A DNA stretch of 64,000 bases from CBDDIP01 sp965229005. Its GTDB lineage: Bacteria; Actinomycetota; Acidimicrobiia; Acidimicrobiales; Ilumatobacteraceae. The DNA lies in assembly GCA_965229005.1 (NCBI GenBank), contig CBDDIP010000001.1, positions 186,001-250,000 of the forward strand, read 5' to 3'. Position numbers and translations under genes: made by a program. Below are positions 34,006 through 43,824 of this stretch, in pieces. The notes under the pieces are model-generated. The model was given only the letters and a program-made list of their open reading frames with translations. It did no database searches and had not been told where the DNA came from. Each line of letters opens with the position of its first letter. The stretch's first letter is position 1.

Positions 34006-36072
34006 TCACGCCGTACCGCTGCACTCCTCGATCGCCGCCACGACCGCGGCGTCGAAGGCGAGGCCGGCCGGGCTCGGGCTCGCCCACTCGAAGTGCGAGC
34101 CGTCCGGGCGCAGCGCAGCATCGTCGGTGCGCTCGTTCATCCACTCGTCGAAGTGGGCGATGCACGCCCGCCCGGGGAAGACCGCGACCGAGCGGTCGAT
34201 GATCGCGTTGAGCGCATCGACTCGATCTTGGTCGCGGCTGGCGCGATACCGGCGCGGGAGCTCGTCGAACCCGACCGTCCTGCTGAAGTACGGGCACGCC
34301 ACCCACACGACCGTCTCGACCCCGGCGCCCAACATCCCGGCGATCGCAGTCTGGTACGCGCGAGCGACGTACTCGTCGAACACCGGGTCGCCAACGGTTC
34401 GGCGCCGATGCTCGCCCGGGATGGTGCGGTCGAGCAGTTCGAACTGGCACGCGTCGACCACGGCGACATCGACGTGCCGCACCGCAACGGATGCACCCCA
34501 GGCGATCGCAGGATCAGGGCAGGGCTCCGGCGGGCCTTCCTCCGGTGGATCGTCGAACACGGCGGCACCGCAGCCGAGGCGCACGTCGCCGTCGCCGATG
34601 ACGTACTGGAGCGTCGTCGCCGGCCCGGTGGCCAGCACCATGCTGAGCGCGATCGAATCCCCGAACACCCATGCGATGGGTCGTTGATCGCCGACCGGCG
34701 CGACGGTGTCGACCACGGGCGATCCACCCCCGTGCTGCTCGGCGACGGTGGGCCCGTCGACGGCCGGGTCGGTGTTGCCCGGCACGGTGACGGCCACGCG
34801 CTCGATTGGTGTCGCGGACTGCACGCGTTCCAGCTCCTCGTCCAAGGACGCAACGAGGTCGACGCCGCGGCTCGGCACAGGAGCGAGCACGGTGGAGCAG
34901 ACCACGACCACGCCCGCGAGCGCACACGCCGCGCCGATGAGCACGGACGGCGACACCGCCCGAGCTCGCACCGGGCGCTCGACGCAGCGCACCACGAGGG
35001 CCGACACGGCCACGAGAGCCGCAGCGATGAGCACGACCCATCGCGGTGCGGCGACGTCCACGCCGCGGTCGCGCAAGGCGACCAGCACGGGCCAGTGCAC
35101 GAGGTAGATGACGTAGCTGATGCGACCCAACCCGCCGATCGCTCTCGTCCGCCCGAGGACGACGAACACGCCGCGGCGCTGCGTGGCGACGACGAGGAGC
35201 GCGCACGAGATGACCGCCGTCAGTGGGAGCAGACCACGACCCACCCACGTGGTGCGCGTCGACACCTGTGTGGCCAGCACGACGAAGCCCGCGAACGCGA
35301 CGATCGTGATCACACGTCGCGATCGCGTCCCAAGCGTTTGCGGCGTCCTCGTCGCGATCGCCGCGAGGCACGCACCGAGGAGGATCTCGCCGAGCCGGGT
35401 GTCGGTGCCGTAGTAGACGCGGTCGTGGCTCATCGTCACGAAGGCCGGCAGCGCGAACGACGCAGTCGCGAGCACCCCGGCGATGACCGCAAGGCGAGCC
35501 GGGCGTACGCGTCCCGAGCGACCGAGGCCGAGCACGACGATCAGCGGGAGCACGACGTACGCCTGCTCCTCCACCGCCAGGCTCCAGAAGTGGAGCAGCG
35601 GTGACGGCGAGGCGAACAGGCTCGCGTAGCTCGATCCGGAACCGAGGAACCGCCAGTTGGCCACGTTGAGCAACGCAGCAACCTCGTCAGCAGGATCCGC
35701 ACCGACGCGACGTCCCCAACCTGTCCACACCGTCGCCGCGACGGCAACTCCTGCGATCGTCAACCAGGCTGCCGGCAGCAGGCGGCGGGCACGACGACGC
35801 CAGAAGTCGAGGAGTTGGATTCGTCCGGTCGACGACCGTTCGACGAGGAGGTTCCTGGTGACGAGGAACCCGGAGAGCGTGAAGAACAGCGACACGCCGA
35901 GGTAGCCGCCCGGTGCCCAGCCGATACCGAGGTGGAACGCGACGACGGCGACGACCGCCAGCGCGCGGAGCGCGTCGAGGCCGGGCAACGTCTCCGCGCG
36001 CGGCGCGGCATCGGTCAACTCCCCAGTTGGCACCTCCCAAGTCTTGTCGCCGAGCAGTCCTTGAGCACACAC
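34006..36072 (-). CDS. acyltransferase 3 (OafA/YrhL type) with C-terminal SGNH domain
   Basis: Membrane O-acyltransferase expected to acylate surface polysaccharide or peptidoglycan. The first ~370 residues carry about ten membrane helices with family landmarks: LPGLDALRALAVVAVVAFHLG (His), GGYLGVSLFFTLSGFLVTRNLL, and FWRRRARRLLPAAWL. A C-terminal SGNH hydrolase-like domain follows, with block I WVFGDSIALSM and a DGSHFEW block V. Length is 688 residues from GTG 36072, but GTG 36033 is also possible and would leave more room for the divergent promoter. Confidence 0.88.
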   Translation of the reverse strand: MCAQGLLGDKTWEVPTGELTDAAPRAETLPGLDALRALAVVAVVAFHLGIGWAPGGYLGVSLFFTLSGFLVTRNLLVERSSTGRIQLLDFWRRRARRLLPAAWLTIAGVAVAATVWTGWGRRVGADPADEVAALLNVANWRFLGSGSSYASLFASPSPLLHFWSLAVEEQAYVVLPLIVVLGLGRSGRVRPARLAVIAGVLATASFALPAFVTMSHDRVYYGTDTRLGEILLGACLAAIATRTPQTLGTRSRRVITIVAFAGFVVLATQVSTRTTWVGRGLLPLTAVISCALLVVATQRRGVFVVLGRTRAIGGLGRISYVIYLVHWPVLVALRDRGVDVAAPRWVVLIAAALVAVSALVVRCVERPVRARAVSPSVLIGAACALAGVVVVCSTVLAPVPSRGVDLVASLDEELERVQSATPIERVAVTVPGNTDPAVDGPTVAEQHGGGSPVVDTVAPVGDQRPIAWVFGDSIALSMVLATGPATTLQYVIGDGDVRLGCGAAVFDDPPEEGPPEPCPDPAIAWGASVAVRHVDVAVVDACQFELLDRTIPGEHRRRTVGDPVFDEYVARAYQTAIAGMLGAGVETVVWVACPYFSRTVGFDELPRRYRASRDQDRVDALNAIIDRSVAVFPGRACIAHFDEWMNERTDDAALRPDGSHFEWASPSPAGLAFDAAVVAAIEECSGTA

Positions 36073-36080
36073 CCAGATGC

Positions 36081-36086
36081 CAGACT
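36081..36086 (+). promoter_or_regulatory. -10-like element CAGACT
   Basis: CAGACT (in GCCAGACT) ends 6 nt before ATG 36093, the same octamer and nearly the same spacing as at serC and the ilv leader. Confidence 0.35.
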
Positions 36087-36092
36087 CGGACG

Positions 36093-37292
36093 ATGGCGGT
36101 GGATCGCATCACGGACGCCGCACGACGAGCGCGACTCGCCATGCGGCATCGTTTGACGGCAGCCACGCGGAGCGACGACGTCACCGAGATCACCGACAGC
36201 CTCGTCGCCTTGCACTCGTCCGATCCGGCCTCCGTCTACATGTCGGCGATGGCGCGGATGCGTCACCCCTCGATCGAGGCCGTGGACGCCGCGCTGTACG
36301 AGGACCGTTCGGTCATCCGCCATCACGCCATGCGGCGCACGCTGTGGGTGATGACACCGGAGACGGCTCGCCTTGCGCACGCCTCGTCGACCGCGGCGTT
36401 GGCGCCCAAGGAGTGGAAGAGCTTCGCCAAGCTCGTCGAAGCGAGCGAGGTCGCCGACGACGGCGCTGCGTGGCTCCGCGAGGCACGGTCGGAGGCGCTG
36501 GACACCCTTCATCGGCTCGGCGTCGACGACCCGATGGGCACGACGGCACGAGCGCTGGGGCAGGCCGCACCTGCGTTGCGCGCGCCGCTCTACCTGTCGG
36601 TGGGCAAGCCCTACGCCGGCACGCAGTCGGCGCACACCCGGTTGTTGCTGATGCTCGGTTTCGAAGGGGAGGCGGTGCGCACCAAGCCGATGGGCTCATG
36701 GGTCAGCGGTGAGTACCGGTGGGCCGCGATGGACCGCTGGCTACCCGGCGGCGTTGCAGGCGCGGACCCATCGGTCGCAGGAGCCGGGATGGTCGACCGG
36801 TGGTTGCGCGCCTTCGGGCCGGGCAGCACCGCCGACGTGCAGTGGTGGATGGGCTGGACGCTCGGAACGACGCGCGCGGCGCTGGCGTCGGCAGGCGCCG
36901 AGGAGATCGAGCTGGAGCACGGCACCGGTTGGGTGGCGTCAGGCGACGCCGCATCACCCGACTCGCACGAGCCGTGGGTCGCGCTGCTGCCCGGCCTCGA
37001 CCCGACGACGATGGGCTGGAAGCAGCGCGACTGGTACCTCGCTCCCGAAGTCGCCGCGCAGGTCTTCGATCGCAACGGCAACGGCGGGCCGACGATCTGG
37101 GTCGACGGCGAGATCGTCGGCAGCTGGGCGCAGCGCAAGGACGGCACGATCGCGCTCGCCGTGCTGACCGACGTCGGTGCCGAGCGTCGCGCCGCGATCG
37201 ACGCCGCCGCCCATCATCTGGAGACGTTGATCGGCAGCGCCAGGGTCACCGTGCGCTTCCCTGCACCCATCCAGCGATCACTGCTGGCGTGA
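36093..37292 (+). CDS. winged-helix DNA-binding domain-containing protein (HTH_42/AlkZ-like)
   Basis: A 399-residue protein of the winged-helix family related to the DNA glycosylase AlkZ/YcaQ, common in actinobacteria. Recognisable features are ARLAMRHRLTAATRSDDVTEITDSLVALHSSDPASVYMSAMARM at the N terminus, HHAMRRTLWVMTPETA, and the C-terminal LLPGLDPTTMGWKQRDWYL with GPTIWVDGEIVGSWAQRKDG. The AlkZ catalytic QxQ motif is not evident, so glycosylase activity is unproven. It overlaps the convergent LysR gene by 15 nt at the 3' end. Confidence 0.82.
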   Translation: MAVDRITDAARRARLAMRHRLTAATRSDDVTEITDSLVALHSSDPASVYMSAMARMRHPSIEAVDAALYEDRSVIRHHAMRRTLWVMTPETARLAHASSTAALAPKEWKSFAKLVEASEVADDGAAWLREARSEALDTLHRLGVDDPMGTTARALGQAAPALRAPLYLSVGKPYAGTQSAHTRLLLMLGFEGEAVRTKPMGSWVSGEYRWAAMDRWLPGGVAGADPSVAGAGMVDRWLRAFGPGSTADVQWWMGWTLGTTRAALASAGAEEIELEHGTGWVASGDAASPDSHEPWVALLPGLDPTTMGWKQRDWYLAPEVAAQVFDRNGNGGPTIWVDGEIVGSWAQRKDGTIALAVLTDVGAERRAAIDAAAHHLETLIGSARVTVRFPAPIQRSLLA

Positions 37293-38171
37293 CCGTCCAC
37301 TCCCGCTGCCGACGCGCAGGCGGCGCGCCAGTTCGTCGACAGCCGGGTCGTCGATCGAACCGATTCGACGGGCGAGCACCAGCACGCGTTCGATCAGATC
37401 CGGACCGGTGACCACCGTGTCGATGCCGGGCGTCGGCACGCCGGCCGGGAGCACCGTCCACCCCAGGCCCAAGCGAACCATCTGGATCAGCACGTCCGGC
37501 TGATGGCTCTCGGCGGCGATCGCCGCACGTGCGCCGAGCCGAGCGAGCGCGGCGAAGATCAACTGCCGCGTGTGGGAGCCGGTGGGGAACGTCACCCACG
37601 GTCCCCACGTGCGCGGCTCGCCGATCGTGGTTCCCGGTGGGGCCATCACGGCAAGCGTCTCGCGCAGCAGCACCTCGGTCTCGATGCCCGTGCGGGGCTC
37701 GGGCGGCTCGATGCACACGACGAGATCGAGGTCGCCGTCGCGCAACCCGTTGATCAGCTCGGCCGACGGTGCGACGGACAGCGTGAGGTGCACATCGGGA
37801 TGCTCCGCGCGGAACGCGGCGACGGCGTCGGTGCAGTGCACGACGGCGGCGACGTCGATCATGCCGACGCGCACGCGTCCATGGCGCGCGCCACGCAGGC
37901 GCTCCGACCAGTCGACGAGATCACCGGTGAGCGCGAGCACGCGCTGGGCGTGCTCCAGCACCGGCTGCGCCGAGCGACGCAGCACGCGCCGCCGCCCCCG
38001 TGACTCGAACAGCGGCACCCCGAGCCGGCGCTCGAGCTCCGACAGGCCCTGCGACAGCGCCGACGGACTGACGCCGACGCGTTGCGAGGCGAGCGCCCAC
38101 GTCGCCTCTTCGGCCACGGCCACGAGGTACTCGAGCTGGCGAATGGTGAGATCCGGCAGCGTTGCTGACAC
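37278..38171 (-). CDS. LysR family transcriptional regulator
   Basis: A 297-residue LysR regulator. The N-terminal helix-turn-helix is RQLEYLVAVAEEATWALASQRVGVSPSALSQGLSELERRLGVPLFE, followed by the linker helix and an effector domain beginning GRVRVGMIDVAAVVHC. It is divergent from ino1 with 70 nt between the two starts; that gap holds an 11-nt palindrome (38208-38218). LysR proteins usually regulate the divergent gene, so inositol phosphate synthase is the first candidate target. A TATCCT element 7 nt upstream of the GTG suggests leaderless transcription. Confidence 0.9.
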   Translation of the reverse strand: MSATLPDLTIRQLEYLVAVAEEATWALASQRVGVSPSALSQGLSELERRLGVPLFESRGRRRVLRRSAQPVLEHAQRVLALTGDLVDWSERLRGARHGRVRVGMIDVAAVVHCTDAVAAFRAEHPDVHLTLSVAPSAELINGLRDGDLDLVVCIEPPEPRTGIETEVLLRETLAVMAPPGTTIGEPRTWGPWVTFPTGSHTRQLIFAALARLGARAAIAAESHQPDVLIQMVRLGLGWTVLPAGVPTPGIDTVVTGPDLIERVLVLARRIGSIDDPAVDELARRLRVGSGSGRSRQQ

Positions 38172-38178
38172 CCGGCGC

Positions 38179-38184
38179 AGGATA
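38179..38184 (-). promoter_or_regulatory. -10-like element of the LysR gene
   Basis: TATCCT ends 7 nt before the minus-strand GTG at 38171. Confidence 0.45.
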
Positions 38185-38207
38185 GTTCAGACTTGCTTCA
38201 CTGGGAT

Positions 38208-38218
38208 GACAAGTTGTC
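38208..38218. promoter_or_regulatory. palindrome in the lysR-ino1 intergenic region
   Basis: GACAAGTTGTC is a perfect 11-nt palindrome. It overlaps ATGACA (38206-38211), which lies 17 nt upstream of the ino1 -10-like TATGGT and could be its -35. ACTTG at 38191-38195 pairs with CAAGT at 38210-38214 as a wider repeat. Candidate LysR binding site. Confidence 0.5.
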
Positions 38219-38228
38219 CAGCGTTGCT

Positions 38229-38234
38229 TATGGT
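38229..38234 (+). promoter_or_regulatory. -10-like element of ino1
   Basis: TATGGT ends 7 nt before GTG 38242, with a -35-like ATGACA 17 nt upstream. Confidence 0.5.
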
Positions 38235-38241
38235 GTGCAAC

Positions 38242-39570
<1,329 letters not shown>

Positions 39571-39593
39571 GGGTTTGGGACGAATGAGCTGAG

Positions 39594-40571
39594 TCAGGGG
39601 CGCGGCGTGCGGCCGGCGAGGATCTCGGTGAGCAGCGCAGCGTCGAGGTTGCCGCCGCTCATCACCACGCCGACGCGCTTGCCGCGCAGCTGATCACGCT
39701 CGGACAACATGCCGGCCGTGGCGATCGCCCCGGCCGGCTCGACGAGGTTGTGCGTCGTACGGAGCAGGACTCGCACGGCTTCCGCGCTGGCGTCATCGTC
39801 GACCGCGATCACCCGCGCCGCGCCGCGCACGATCTCGGCAACCGCCTCCGCGTCGGGCACGCGGCAGGCCACACCGTCGACGAACGTGTCGGCCGCATCG
39901 GTGGTGACGACGCGGCCGGCCTCGAACGACCTCAGGTACGCGGGTGCACCTGAGGCGACCACCCCGACGACGTCGGTGTGCAACCCGAGGAGATCGCGCA
40001 CGGCGATCATCCCGCAGATGCCTGAGCCCATGCCGATCGGCACGTAGACGACGTCGAGCGGCTCCGCCGCGTCGAACAGCTCGGCCGCGTACGTCGATAC
40101 GCCGACGACGAGATCGACGTGGAACGAGGGCACGGGCTCCAGCCCGCGTTCGGCGGCGAGCTCGATCATGTGCTCGCGAGCCGCCTGGAAGTCGTGGCCA
40201 AAGACGACGAGCTCGGCACCGAACGCGCGCATCGCCGCGTTCTTGTCCGGGCTGTTGCCCTCCGGCACGACGATGGTCACCGGCACACCAGCGTTGCGGC
40301 CGGCGAGCGCGATGCTCTGGCCGTGGTTGCCTCGGGTCGCGGTGATGACACCGGCGACGTGCGGGCGTTCGCGTCGCATGCGGTCGATGTAGGTGACGCC
40401 ACCGCGCACCTTGAACGCGCCGGTCGGCGTGTGGTTCTCGTGCTTCACCCAGACCTCGGCGGCACCGACCTCCGCGGCCAGCAGCGGCCAGGCGTACTGC
40501 GGTGTCGGCGGCACGACGGCACCGACGACCTCACGAGCCCGTTCCAGCGTTGCCATCGCGAAGGCGGTCAT
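39594..40571 (-). CDS. threonine/serine dehydratase-type PLP enzyme
   Basis: Fold-type II PLP enzyme of 325 residues. The PLP lysine is in NHTPTGAFKVRGGVTYI, the phosphate loop in the glycine-rich GMGSGICGMIA, and the ATRGNHGQSIALAGRNAGV stretch is typical of threonine dehydratase and related racemases/dehydratases (for example hydroxyectoine-degradation dehydratases). No C-terminal ACT regulatory domain, so it is a catabolic-type enzyme if a threonine dehydratase. The N terminus overlaps the stop of the upstream cyclo-ligase gene (ATGA). Confidence 0.82.
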   Translation of the reverse strand: MTAFAMATLERAREVVGAVVPPTPQYAWPLLAAEVGAAEVWVKHENHTPTGAFKVRGGVTYIDRMRRERPHVAGVITATRGNHGQSIALAGRNAGVPVTIVVPEGNSPDKNAAMRAFGAELVVFGHDFQAAREHMIELAAERGLEPVPSFHVDLVVGVSTYAAELFDAAEPLDVVYVPIGMGSGICGMIAVRDLLGLHTDVVGVVASGAPAYLRSFEAGRVVTTDAADTFVDGVACRVPDAEAVAEIVRGAARVIAVDDDASAEAVRVLLRTTHNLVEPAGAIATAGMLSERDQLRGKRVGVVMSGGNLDAALLTEILAGRTPRP

Positions 40572-41083
40572 CCGGCGATCACCCGCTGCAGTCGGACGTC
40601 GTGGGGCTCCATCGGCAGCGTGTCGACGAGCTGCTCGGCGAAGCACACGCCGATGGTGGGTGCCACGAGCCCGACGAGGAAGCGGTCGTAGTAGGCCTTG
40701 CCCTGGCCGAGCCGGGAACCGTCGAGCGTGAACGCCAGACCGGGGACGATGACCAGGTCGATGTCGGCGCGATCGACTGCGTCGCCAGTGGGCTCGGGGA
40801 TCCGCAGCACGCCTGGCCGCAACGATTCGCCCGTCAGTGCCGGCTCGAGGCGGTCGCCGACGATGCGTGGCAGCACCAACGTCTTGCCGTCGCGTTCCAT
40901 CCGTGCGACCAGCGGATCGGTGTCCGGCTCGCCCGCCATGCCGACGAATGCCATGACGGTGCTCGCGTCGCGGTAGTCGTCCAGCTCGGCCAACTCCGCC
41001 CACAGTTGCACGCTGCGCATCAGCCGGTCGTCGATCAGCTCGCGCACCATGCGCATTCGCCGGCGCAGCTCGACCTTGTCCAT
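40568..41083 (-). CDS. 5-formyltetrahydrofolate cyclo-ligase
   Basis: Converts 5-formyltetrahydrofolate to 5,10-methenyltetrahydrofolate with ATP. The 171-residue chain shows the family's DLVIVPGLAFTLDGSRLGQGKAYYDRFL core (G-x-R-L-G-x-G-x-G-Y-Y-D type, here with K in place of the second Gly) and a CFAEQLVDTLPMEPHDVRLQRVI C terminus. The usual substitution-tolerant N-terminal K/R-R-L stretch is DKVELRRRMRMVREL. ATG 41083 is preferred to GTG 41101. Operon with the PLP dehydratase downstream. Confidence 0.9.
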   Translation of the reverse strand: MDKVELRRRMRMVRELIDDRLMRSVQLWAELAELDDYRDASTVMAFVGMAGEPDTDPLVARMERDGKTLVLPRIVGDRLEPALTGESLRPGVLRIPEPTGDAVDRADIDLVIVPGLAFTLDGSRLGQGKAYYDRFLVGLVAPTIGVCFAEQLVDTLPMEPHDVRLQRVIAG

Positions 41084-41114
41084 CCCGTCAATGTCGCACA
41101 CCTGCGCCGCCGTC

Positions 41115-41120
41115 TACAGT
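41115..41120 (+). promoter_or_regulatory. -10-like element of flavin reductase gene
   Basis: TACAGT ends 7 nt before ATG 41128, consistent with a leaderless transcript. Confidence 0.5.
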
Positions 41121-41127
41121 CATCGAC

Positions 41128-41622
41128 ATGTCGATCGACCCCATGAAGTACCGCCAGGTGCTCGGCCACTTCCCCACTGGCGTCACCATCATCACCGGCG
41201 CGGCGGACGGCGAGCCGATCGGCTTCACGATCGGGTCGTTCGCATCGGTCTCGCTCGATCCACCGCTGGTCGGCTTCCTGCCGATGGTCACCTCGGATCG
41301 TTGGCAGGCGATCGAGAAGACGGGCGCCTTCTGCGTCAACGTGCTCGGCGCCCACCAGGGCGACCTGTGCTGGCAGTTCTCCAAGAGCAGCATCGAGCAG
41401 CCGTTCGACGGGGTGTCGTGGACGCCGGCACCGAAGACCGGTTCGCCGGTGCTCGACGGTTCCATCGCCTGGATGGACTGCACCATCGACAAGGTCGTCG
41501 ACGCCGGCGACCACAAGTTCGTGATGGGCCTGATCCAGGAGTTCGAGCACGCCCACCCGGACGAGACACCGTTGCCGCTGCTGTTCTACAAGGGCAAGCT
41601 CGGCGGGTTCAACCAGCACTGA
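41128..41622 (+). CDS. flavin reductase family protein
   Basis: A 164-residue FMN-binding split-barrel protein of the flavin reductase (HpaC/DIM6) family, supplying reduced flavin to a monooxygenase or acting on its own substrate. Landmarks are MKYRQVLGHFPTGVTIITG, FTIGSFASVSLDPPLVGFLP and the conserved FCVNVLGAHQ stretch. No partner monooxygenase is adjacent. The stop overlaps the next ATG by one base. Confidence 0.88.
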   Translation: MSIDPMKYRQVLGHFPTGVTIITGAADGEPIGFTIGSFASVSLDPPLVGFLPMVTSDRWQAIEKTGAFCVNVLGAHQGDLCWQFSKSSIEQPFDGVSWTPAPKTGSPVLDGSIAWMDCTIDKVVDAGDHKFVMGLIQEFEHAHPDETPLPLLFYKGKLGGFNQH

Positions 41623-42077
41623 TGCGTCGCAACATCGCCGTTCCGGCGGCGATCGACGTGCTGTGCATCCTCGTGTTCGTCGCCATCGGACGACGCAGTC
41701 ACGACGAGAGCGGGTCGGTGCTGGTCGGTGCAGCGCGTGTCGCCGCGCCGTTCTTGATTTCCCTCGCCGTCGGCTGGGTGGTCCTGCGCATGTGGACCGC
41801 GCCGCGTTCGGTGGACAAGGCGGTGCCGCTGTGGTTGATCACGGTGGTCATCGGGCTGGTGCTGCGCAACCTCGTCTTCGACCGCGGCACGGCGCTCCCG
41901 TTCATCATCGTCGCCACCCTCTTCACCGGCCTGCTCCTGGTCGGTTGGCGCCTCCTGGCCAATCGCCGTCGACCGGTCCCGCCATCGACGCGCTTGGGGC
42001 TCTTTCGCGGCCAGATTTCGATGTCGTCCGACTTCGACAAGACGCCGGACGACATCGCCGAACACTTCGAGTCGTAG
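41622..42077 (+). CDS. DUF3054 family membrane protein
   Basis: A 151-residue protein with four predicted membrane helices: AIDVLCILVFVAIGR, VAAPFLISLAVGWVVL, VPLWLITVVIGLVLRNL and LPFIIVATLFTGLLLVGWRLL. The GWVVLRMW and RNLVFDRGTA stretches match DUF3054 proteins of actinobacteria. A ~20-residue hydrophilic tail (MSSDFDKTPDDIAEHFES at the end) extends past the usual domain. Function unknown. Translationally coupled to the flavin reductase gene. Confidence 0.8.
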   Translation: MRRNIAVPAAIDVLCILVFVAIGRRSHDESGSVLVGAARVAAPFLISLAVGWVVLRMWTAPRSVDKAVPLWLITVVIGLVLRNLVFDRGTALPFIIVATLFTGLLLVGWRLLANRRRPVPPSTRLGLFRGQISMSSDFDKTPDDIAEHFES

Positions 42078-42085
42078 ACTCGAAG
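42065..42085. terminator. hairpin across the DUF3054 gene stop codon
   Basis: Perfect 9-bp inverted repeat CTTCGAGTC / GACTCGAAG with loop GTA; the stop codon TAG (42075-42077) lies at the loop and arm junction. It ends 3 nt before the convergent ilvD stop. Terminator role is inferred from position. Confidence 0.55.
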
Positions 42086-42087
42086 CG

Positions 42088-43803
42088 CTACTGCGTGATC
42101 GCGCCGGTCTCGGCGCCTTGGACGAGCTTGACGTACTTGCCGAAGACGCCGCGCGTGTAGGCCGGGTTGGGCTGACGCGGCGACCACGAGGCGCGCCGCT
42201 TGGCCAGCTCGCTGTCCTCGACGAGGAGCTCGAGCGCCTTCTCGTGGACGTCGATCAGGATGCGATCGCCATCGCGCACGAACGCGATCGGGCCACCGTC
42301 GACGGCTTCCGGTGCAACGTGGCCGATGCAGAAGCCCCACGTGCCACCGGAGAAGCGACCGTCGGTGATCAACGCGCAGTCCGAACCGCGACCGGCGCCC
42401 TTCAACGCGCCGGTGATCGCGAGCATCTCGCGCATCCCCGGCCCGCCCTTCGGGCCTTCGTAGCGGATGACGAGCACGGTGCCGGGTTCGATCGAACCGG
42501 AGAGGATCGCGGCCATCGCCCCGTCCTCGCCGTCGAACACGCGGGCCTCACCCTCGAACTTCATCTGCTCCTTGGAGAGGCCGGCGACCTTGACGACGGC
42601 ACCCTTCGGCGCCAGCGAACCGGTGAGCACGTTGATGCCGCCCTCCGAGTGCAGCGGCTGATCGAGCGGGTAGACGACGACACCGTCGGGCCGCGGGATG
42701 TCCATGTCGGCCAGGTTCTCGGCCATCGTCTTGCCGGTCACGGTGAGCACGTCACCGTGCAGCAAGCCGGCGTCGAGCAGCTCCTTCATCACCACGGGGA
42801 CGCCACCGACGCGGTCGAGGTCGCTCATGTGGAACTTCCCGCCCGGCTTCATGTCGGCGATGTGCGGCACCTTGGCGGCGATGCGGTTGAAGTCCTCGAG
42901 GTGCAGCTCGACGCCCGCCTCGTTGGCGATGGCCAACAGGTGCAGCACAGCATTCGTCGAACCACCGAGCGCCGAGGTGACGGCGATCGCGTTCTCGAAG
43001 GCCTGCTTGGTCATGATCATCCGCGCCGTGATGCCCAGCCGCAGCATGTTCATGATCGCTTCGCCTGCTCGATGCGCGTCGCCGTCGCGGCGATCGTCGA
43101 TCGCCGGCGGTGAGGCCGTGCCGGGCAGCGACATCCCGATCGCTTCGGCGATGGAGCTCATCGTGTTCGCCGTGAACATGCCGCCGCACGCACCCTCGCC
43201 GGGGCACGCCTTGCGCTCGATCTCGCCGAGCTCGTCCTCGGAGATCAGGCCCAGCGCGCACGCGCCGACGGCCTCGAACACCGACGTGATGTCGAGCGCC
43301 TTGCCGTCGTGGTGGCCGGGCATGATCGACCCGTTGTAGACGAACACGGAGGCGAGGTCGAGACGCGCCGCGGCCATCAACATCGCCGGGATGCTCTTGT
43401 CGCAACCGGCCAGGCCGATGAAGCCGTCGAAGCGCTCACCGTGGACGACGGTCTCGACCGAGTCGGTGATGACCTCGCGCGACACCAGCGAGGCGCGCAT
43501 GCCCTCATGGCCCATGCTGATCCCGTCGGAGACGGTGATCGTGCCGAACTCCAACGCCACGCCACCGGCGGCACGCACGCCGGCCTTGGCCTGGTCGGCC
43601 AGCTTGCGCAACGTCATGTTGCACGGAGTGACCTCGTTCCACGCCGACGCCAGACCGATCTGCGGCTTGACCCAGTCGTCCTCGGTCAGGCCGACCGCAC
43701 GCAACATGGCGCGGGCCGGGGCCTTCTGGAAACCATCGGTGACATCGCGGCTGCGCGGCTTGACGTCGACCGGCGTGCCGTGCTCGTTCGCTTCGGAGCT
43801 CAT
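42088..43803 (-). CDS. ilvD: dihydroxy-acid dehydratase
   Basis: Iron-sulfur dehydratase of the branched-chain pathway, converting dihydroxy acids to 2-keto acids; 571 residues. Conserved cluster cysteines are recognisable in GLAGCDKSIPAMLMA and in GACGGMFTANTMSS; the SDGISMGHEGMRASLVSREVI stretch and the C-terminal CALITDGRFSGGTWGFCIGHVAPEA are typical. It is separate from ilvBNC here. TAGCTT lies 8 nt before the ATG. Confidence 0.95.
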   Translation of the reverse strand: MSSEANEHGTPVDVKPRSRDVTDGFQKAPARAMLRAVGLTEDDWVKPQIGLASAWNEVTPCNMTLRKLADQAKAGVRAAGGVALEFGTITVSDGISMGHEGMRASLVSREVITDSVETVVHGERFDGFIGLAGCDKSIPAMLMAAARLDLASVFVYNGSIMPGHHDGKALDITSVFEAVGACALGLISEDELGEIERKACPGEGACGGMFTANTMSSIAEAIGMSLPGTASPPAIDDRRDGDAHRAGEAIMNMLRLGITARMIMTKQAFENAIAVTSALGGSTNAVLHLLAIANEAGVELHLEDFNRIAAKVPHIADMKPGGKFHMSDLDRVGGVPVVMKELLDAGLLHGDVLTVTGKTMAENLADMDIPRPDGVVVYPLDQPLHSEGGINVLTGSLAPKGAVVKVAGLSKEQMKFEGEARVFDGEDGAMAAILSGSIEPGTVLVIRYEGPKGGPGMREMLAITGALKGAGRGSDCALITDGRFSGGTWGFCIGHVAPEAVDGGPIAFVRDGDRILIDVHEKALELLVEDSELAKRRASWSPRQPNPAYTRGVFGKYVKLVQGAETGAITQ

Positions 43804-43811
43804 GAGGACCG

Positions 43812-43817
43812 AAGCTA
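43812..43817 (-). promoter_or_regulatory. -10-like element of ilvD
   Basis: TAGCTT ends 8 nt before the minus-strand ATG at 43803. Confidence 0.45.
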
Positions 43818-43824
43818 CCCGGTG

